From positions 1 through 7,723 of the forward strand of contig JBOHER010000056.1 of assembly GCA_050701115.1 (NCBI GenBank): 7,723 nt of DNA, written 5' to 3'. A program made the position numbers and the translations under genes. Position 1 is the stretch's first letter. Every line of letters begins with the position of its first letter. The DNA is from JBOHER01 sp050701115 (GTDB lineage Bacteria > Actinomycetota > Actinomycetes > Mycobacteriales > Pseudonocardiaceae). This document shows, in pieces, positions 4,280 through 7,723 of this stretch. Under the pieces are notes generated by a model, which saw only the letters and a list, made by a program, of their open reading frames with translations, did not search any database and was not told where the DNA came from.

Positions 4280-6439
4280 ATGCCAGAACCCGCCGACCTG
4301 CGCTGTGCGCGCAGTGGTGGCCGGATAGTGGTCACCGTCGGCGCCACCACGCTGTTCGCTTTCGATCCCGCCGATGTGGGGATGCGCAACATGGCGGTGG
4401 CCGCGCTGCGGTCGCTGCGGTTCTCCGGGCGGCGGGTGGCGGCCGCGTTCGGTTTGAGCGAGCAGTACGTGGCCACGGTGTACAACCGGGCGCTGCGGGA
4501 GGGCTCGGGCGGTCTGGTGCGCCCGTCGGGCCGCCCGGGCAAGCTGTCCGAGCGCCAGCGTGCCCGGGCGATCGGCTGGCGCAAGGACGGAGTGTCCAAT
4601 GTGGAGATAGGCCGTCGGCTGGGGGTGCACAACTCGACGGTCAGCCGGGCGCTGGCCGGGCGGGCCCAACCCGCCGCCGTGACAGGCGAGCCGCCGGCCG
4701 GCGAGTTGGAATTCGACACCCACACCGACTCCGACACCGACACCGGCACCGACACCGGCTCCGGCCCTGGCCCTGGTTCAGACACTCAGGCGGCTCCGGG
4801 GGCCGACGCCGCGGGCGGTGTGGGTGTGGAACGCGGGGCGGGGCGGGATGCGTCGGTGTGGCCGCGGGCGGCCGCGCGCATCGGCGAGGGCAGCTTCGTC
4901 TGCCGGTATGCCGGAGCGATGCTGCTGCACGCGTTCACCGACCTGGTCGATGCCACCAGCGTGCTGGGGTCGGTGGCCGATCCTGTGCCGGGACGCCGGT
5001 TCGACGATGTCGCGGTGCTGACCGCGGTCAGCACCGTGTTCGCGCTGGGGTTCGCCTCGATCGAGCAGTCCAAGCACCCCGACCGGCGCCAGGTCGGCCC
5101 GATCGTGGGCATCGATGCGCTGCCCGAGCTGCGTACCCTGCGCCCGAGGCTGGCGGCGCTGGCCGGGGGCTGCGACCCCCTCGATCTGCAGCGGGCCTTC
5201 GCCGCGGCGATGCTTGCCGCCGACCCGTGTGACACCGGCGTGTACTTCGTCGATGAGCACTTCATGCCCTACGCCGGGAAGCTGCCGGTCGGCAAGGGCT
5301 ACAACACCAAACGCCGATGCGCCGAGCCCGGCAGGGTCGACACCGCCGTCTGCGACCTGGCCGGCCGGGCGGTGTGCTTCACCACCGCCGAACCCTCCGG
5401 GCTGACCAAGACCCTGCCCCGCGCGCTGGCCGAGCTGCGCGCCATCACCGGCGACCACGCCAAGATCATGCTCGGATTCGACCGGGGTGGCGCCTACGCC
5501 GGCGTGTTCGCCGCCTGCCGCCAGGCCAACGCGGACTGGATCACCTACCGGCGAGCACCCCTGGCCGCGCCGAAACACCTACCGATGACCGTGGCCATCG
5601 TCCGCGGCGGCAAACCCGTCGAGATCACCCTCGCCGACGAGACCGTCACCATCAAAGGCTACGGACCCGCCCGCCAGATCACCCTGTTCGAAGCCGGCGC
5701 GGCGGTGCTGCAGATCCTCACCAGCGACACCACCGCCTGCGCCGGCGCCCTCATCGCCTTCATGCGCGCCCGCTGGCGCATCGAGAACCTGTTCAAATAC
5801 CTCGACTTCTACGGCATCGACTACCTCGCCGACTACACCGCCACCATCGAGATCAACACCAAACCCATCGACAACCCCGCACGCAAGGCCACCAGAGCCC
5901 ACCTGGCGAACCTGCGCGCCGAGCTGGCGCAGCTCCAGCAGCGCCTCGGTACAACCCTCACCGAAACCCGGGTCCCCACCAGCGTCGCCGCCGCCAACCG
6001 GGCACTGACCCGCACCCAAAACAACATCAGGAAACTGCACACCCGGATCGAGCGGGCCGAGCACGAACTCAAAACCATCCCCGCCAAACTGCCCGCCAAC
6101 CAGATCAACCCAGACGCCACCATCGCACTACACCGCGCGCGCCGCCGCGCCCTGCAAATGGTGCTGCGCCTGCTCGCCGCCAACGCCGAACACTGGCTCG
6201 CACACCAGCTCAACGCCTACCTACAAGATGACAACGAATACCGGGCCACCACCCGCAACCTGATGCATCTGGGCGGCACCATCACCTACACCCCCCAGAC
6301 GATCACCGTGGAACTCGACCAACCCGGCCCACCACGACTGACCCGCGCCCTCACCCTGCTCCTGGAACAGATCAACACCAGCCCACCGCGCATACCCGGC
6401 GACACCCGACGCATCACCTACGCCATCAACAGACCCTGA
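4280..6439 (+). CDS. Large DDE transposase with two N-terminal helix-turn-helix domains
   Basis: The 719-residue protein is the only gene of the insertion sequence. A first helix-turn-helix is at about 38-73 (RRVAAAFGLSEQYVATVYNRAL). A basic GRPGK linker near 84-88 leads to a second at about 90-127 (VEIGRRLGVHNSTVSRAL). An acidic Asp-Thr/Gly-Pro repeat linker spans 146-169. The RNase H-like catalytic core shows D325 (FVDEHFMPY), D401 (GFDRGGAY) and E502 (RWRIENLF), the last in an IS4-like W-R-I-E context. The ~100 residues between the second Asp and Glu are consistent with an inserted beta domain. A long heptad-rich segment at 534-605 is a probable coiled coil, followed by a C-terminal domain of ~110 residues. 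The ATG at 4280 is the first in-frame start after the TAG at 4235. Its size is well above the usual 400-500 for IS4-type enzymes. Transposase identity is firm; the family name is not. Confidence 0.87.
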   Translation: MPEPADLRCARSGGRIVVTVGATTLFAFDPADVGMRNMAVAALRSLRFSGRRVAAAFGLSEQYVATVYNRALREGSGGLVRPSGRPGKLSERQRARAIGWRKDGVSNVEIGRRLGVHNSTVSRALAGRAQPAAVTGEPPAGELEFDTHTDSDTDTGTDTGSGPGPGSDTQAAPGADAAGGVGVERGAGRDASVWPRAAARIGEGSFVCRYAGAMLLHAFTDLVDATSVLGSVADPVPGRRFDDVAVLTAVSTVFALGFASIEQSKHPDRRQVGPIVGIDALPELRTLRPRLAALAGGCDPLDLQRAFAAAMLAADPCDTGVYFVDEHFMPYAGKLPVGKGYNTKRRCAEPGRVDTAVCDLAGRAVCFTTAEPSGLTKTLPRALAELRAITGDHAKIMLGFDRGGAYAGVFAACRQANADWITYRRAPLAAPKHLPMTVAIVRGGKPVEITLADETVTIKGYGPARQITLFEAGAAVLQILTSDTTACAGALIAFMRARWRIENLFKYLDFYGIDYLADYTATIEINTKPIDNPARKATRAHLANLRAELAQLQQRLGTTLTETRVPTSVAAANRALTRTQNNIRKLHTRIERAEHELKTIPAKLPANQINPDATIALHRARRRALQMVLRLLAANAEHWLAHQLNAYLQDDNEYRATTRNLMHLGGTITYTPQTITVELDQPGPPRLTRALTLLLEQINTSPPRIPGDTRRITYAINRP
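4715..4786 (+). repeat. GACACC-type short repeats encoding an Asp-Thr/Gly-Pro linker
   Basis: Within the transposase gene, GACACCGACACCGG-like units repeat and encode D-T-H-T-D-S-D-T-D-T-G-T-D-T, then G-S-G-P-G-P-G-S-D-T (residues 146-169). The segment separates the DNA-binding half from the catalytic half. It is acidic and disordered in character, and the repeat structure makes slippage between copies plausible. Confidence 0.75.
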
Positions 6440-6468
6440 TCAACATTTCAACACCCGCGCAGAGAGCT

Positions 6469-6483
6469 AACTCCGGAGGTCTG
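6469..6483 (-). repeat. Right terminal inverted repeat
   Basis: AACTCCGGAGGTCTG is the inverse of the left end: 12 bases (6472-6483) match perfectly, followed by a one-base length difference and three more matches. Confidence 0.85.
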
Positions 6484-6488
6484 AGACT
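6484..6488. repeat. Target-site duplication, right copy (AGACT)
   Basis: Five bases identical to those at 4145-4149, directly outside the right inverted repeat. Confidence 0.8.
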
Positions 6489-6588
6489 TGGCGCTCAATC
6501 CGACATAGGTTCAGCCGCGGAGTGTCGCAAACCAAACAAATTCGTCCGCGTGCATACGGCAGGGATGTGGAATCGCACCCCTACGATG

Positions 6589-7599
6589 TCACGCAATCCC
6601 AGAGTTAGCTCCTGGGGCTGAGGCTCGCGGGCTCCGCTGTTGCGGCCTCGGATCGCGGCCAGTCTCACCTCGCGAGGTCAAGGCTGCTCCGGCAAAGACT
6701 AAGACGGTGCCGATGACCGCGGGCGCTTCTATTGACTCGTGCAGGAGCGTCACACCGAGGATGACAGCGACAATCGGCACGAAGTACGTCGGCAGTGACC
6801 CACGCGGGCCGCCAACGCGGCCGATCAGGGTTGTCATGAGTACGAACGCGAGACCCGTGCAGAGAATCCCTAGCGGGAGCATAGCCAGCACCGGCCTGGC
6901 TTCCCATGTTGATCCGGGCAACCCCCAGAGACCGAACGGTGTGACGACCACCAGAGCAGCGGCTTGAGCTCGGAGCAGTACAGGGAGTGCGCCGTAGCGC
7001 TGTTGCAGGGGCGCTGCGATGTTCGCGGACAGCCCGTAGAGCACCACCGAGAAGATGATCAGCAAGGCGCCGTTGGTCGTAGCACGCGCGCCAGAGAGCT
7101 CTGGCCACGCGATCGCGATGATGCCGACGAATCCGATGCCGATCCCGGCTAGTTGGATACGCCCCGGCGTTCGCCTGTAGAGCAGGATCGCCCAGGCCGC
7201 AGCGGTCACAGGCATGGCGCCGTTGATCATTCCGGCGACGGACGAGTCGATCCATTGCTGCGCCACAGGAAACAGCAGCATCGGTATCCCCATCCAAAGG
7301 ACTCCGAGCAGCGCCACGCGCGGCAGGTCCTCACGAGCAACGGCGCGTCTCGCTAGAGGGAAGAGGGCGAGGGTGCCTGCGCCCAGCAGCAGCCGGGCGG
7401 TCGCAATCACACTGGGGTGCAAGCTCTGCAGGCCCATCTCCATGAACATGAACGACGAGCCCCACACCACCGCGACACCGCACAACAGCATCCATTCGGT
7501 CAAGCCGAAGGCCTCCGGCCGGGATCCAAGGGTGCTGTGCGGCAAGCCAGACTCCCTGGCCTGGGAGTGCGGTGCCCGTGGCCCCATCGTTGTGCTCAT
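6589..7599 (-). CDS. EamA/DMT-family membrane transporter
   Basis: The 336-residue protein is a 10-helix drug/metabolite-type transporter with two EamA repeats, roughly residues 36-165 and 178-308. The first helix carries the family's VVWGSSFMFME pattern (44-54), and SVAGMINGAMPVTAAAWA (120-137) is the typical helix-4/5 region. The second repeat ends with LLHESIEAPAVIGTVLVFAGAAL, matching the family's closing helix pair. A hydrophilic N-terminus (~35 residues) and a basic, Pro-rich C-terminus (~25 residues) flank the membrane part. The ATG at 7599 is preceded by GGGGAG only three bases away; a second ATG at codon 5 is possible, but its spacing is worse. It should act in the cytoplasmic membrane as an exporter of a small metabolite. 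The substrate cannot be read from sequence. It faces the insertion sequence and shares no operon with the monooxygenase genes. Confidence 0.9.
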   Translation of the reverse strand: MSTTMGPRAPHSQARESGLPHSTLGSRPEAFGLTEWMLLCGVAVVWGSSFMFMEMGLQSLHPSVIATARLLLGAGTLALFPLARRAVAREDLPRVALLGVLWMGIPMLLFPVAQQWIDSSVAGMINGAMPVTAAAWAILLYRRTPGRIQLAGIGIGFVGIIAIAWPELSGARATTNGALLIIFSVVLYGLSANIAAPLQQRYGALPVLLRAQAAALVVVTPFGLWGLPGSTWEARPVLAMLPLGILCTGLAFVLMTTLIGRVGGPRGSLPTYFVPIVAVILGVTLLHESIEAPAVIGTVLVFAGAALTSRGETGRDPRPQQRSPRASAPGANSGIA

Positions 7600-7723
7600 G
7601 TACTCCCCAATCGCTTGCTGCTGACGCTAGTCGCGCAGCGGAACACAAGTGGGGTCCATTACGATGCAATCTATGGGGTCTTGAGTTTCGCAGTTATGCG
7701 GCGGTGGCGGCGCAGGCCAGGGC
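7600..7723. other. Transporter upstream region and unresolved window end
   Basis: GGGGAG at 7603-7608 (minus strand) is the transporter's ribosome binding site. Beyond about 7625 the sequence could belong to a divergent regulator, to the end of a minus-strand gene (a frame ending LACAATAA then stop near 7697), or to mobile DNA. Too little is present to decide, and no promoter stands out. Confidence 0.35.

Larger units (their letters stand above)
4150..6483 (+). mobile_element. Complete insertion sequence, 2334 bp, one 719-residue DDE transposase
   Basis: The element is bounded by CAGACCTCCGGAAGTT on the left and its near-perfect inverse AACTCCGGAGGTCTG on the right, and is flanked by AGACT on both sides. 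It carries a single transposase gene that occupies 92% of its length. Both ends, the target duplication and the reading frame are intact, so it is probably functional and inserted fairly recently. The length, the 5-bp duplication and the catalytic layout resemble the broad IS4/IS1634-type DDE group with a long insertion before the Glu. I cannot assign a named family from memory. Confidence 0.88.

Noticed and set aside
4715..4786. Possible CRISPR-like or satellite repeat array
   Set aside because: The short periodic units are in frame and encode an Asp-Thr/Gly-Pro linker inside the transposase. There are no spacers.
4231..5232. 333-residue plus-strand ORF overlapping the transposase, and the 304-residue ORF at 5317-6231
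   Set aside because: Arg/Gly/Ala-rich out-of-frame translations of the transposase gene with no recognisable domain.
4778..5578. 266-residue minus-strand ORF within the insertion sequence
   Set aside because: Antisense shadow; Gly/Val-rich composition mirrors the transposase codons. No passenger gene is supported.

Overview
The window is GC-rich, uses GTG and ATG starts, and has codon use and protein matches typical of mycolate actinobacteria. A Mycobacterium/Mycolicibacterium, Rhodococcus or Gordonia relative is an inference; the sequence alone does not fix the genus. It looks like an accessory region: a small catabolic-type operon followed by a mosaic of insertion-sequence debris, one complete insertion sequence and a transporter gene.

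Layout. (1) Bases 1-170 hold the C-terminal end of an AraC-family activator entering from the left edge. (2) Bases 412-2576 hold a tight operon: a StyA-like (styrene/indole type, group E) FAD monooxygenase and, overlapping its stop by the GTGA tetranucleotide, a classical NAD-type short-chain dehydrogenase. (3) Bases 2654-2960 hold the first ~102 residues of a second, different StyA-like monooxygenase. It is cut at a sharp junction with an antisense IS630-type transposase fragment (about 2961-3104). (4) Bases 3105-4144 are low in genes. They contain one small winged-helix-like hypothetical protein (3312-3602) and a striking cluster of GCTAG repeats (3879-3941). (5) Bases 4150-6483 are a complete 2334-bp insertion sequence with imperfect 15/16-bp terminal inverted repeats and a 5-bp AGACT target duplication. 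It encodes a 719-residue DDE transposase. (6) Bases 6589-7599 on the minus strand encode an EamA/DMT-family exporter; the last ~120 bases are its upstream region and unresolved sequence.

How the genes may work together: the monooxygenase would epoxidise or dihydroxylate an aromatic (styrene- or indole-like) substrate, and the coupled dehydrogenase would oxidise the resulting alcohol or dihydrodiol. This order resembles the published indole-degradation pair IifC (oxygenase) and IifB (SDR), but the substrate here is inference. The flavin reductase such oxygenases need is not in the window. The upstream AraC regulator, pointing the same way, is the natural candidate to control the operon. The second oxygenase appears to have been lost when mobile DNA rearranged the downstream side. 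I found no CRISPR array, RNA gene or clear defence system. The most unusual items are the large transposase architecture and the two-oxygenase/SDR arrangement.
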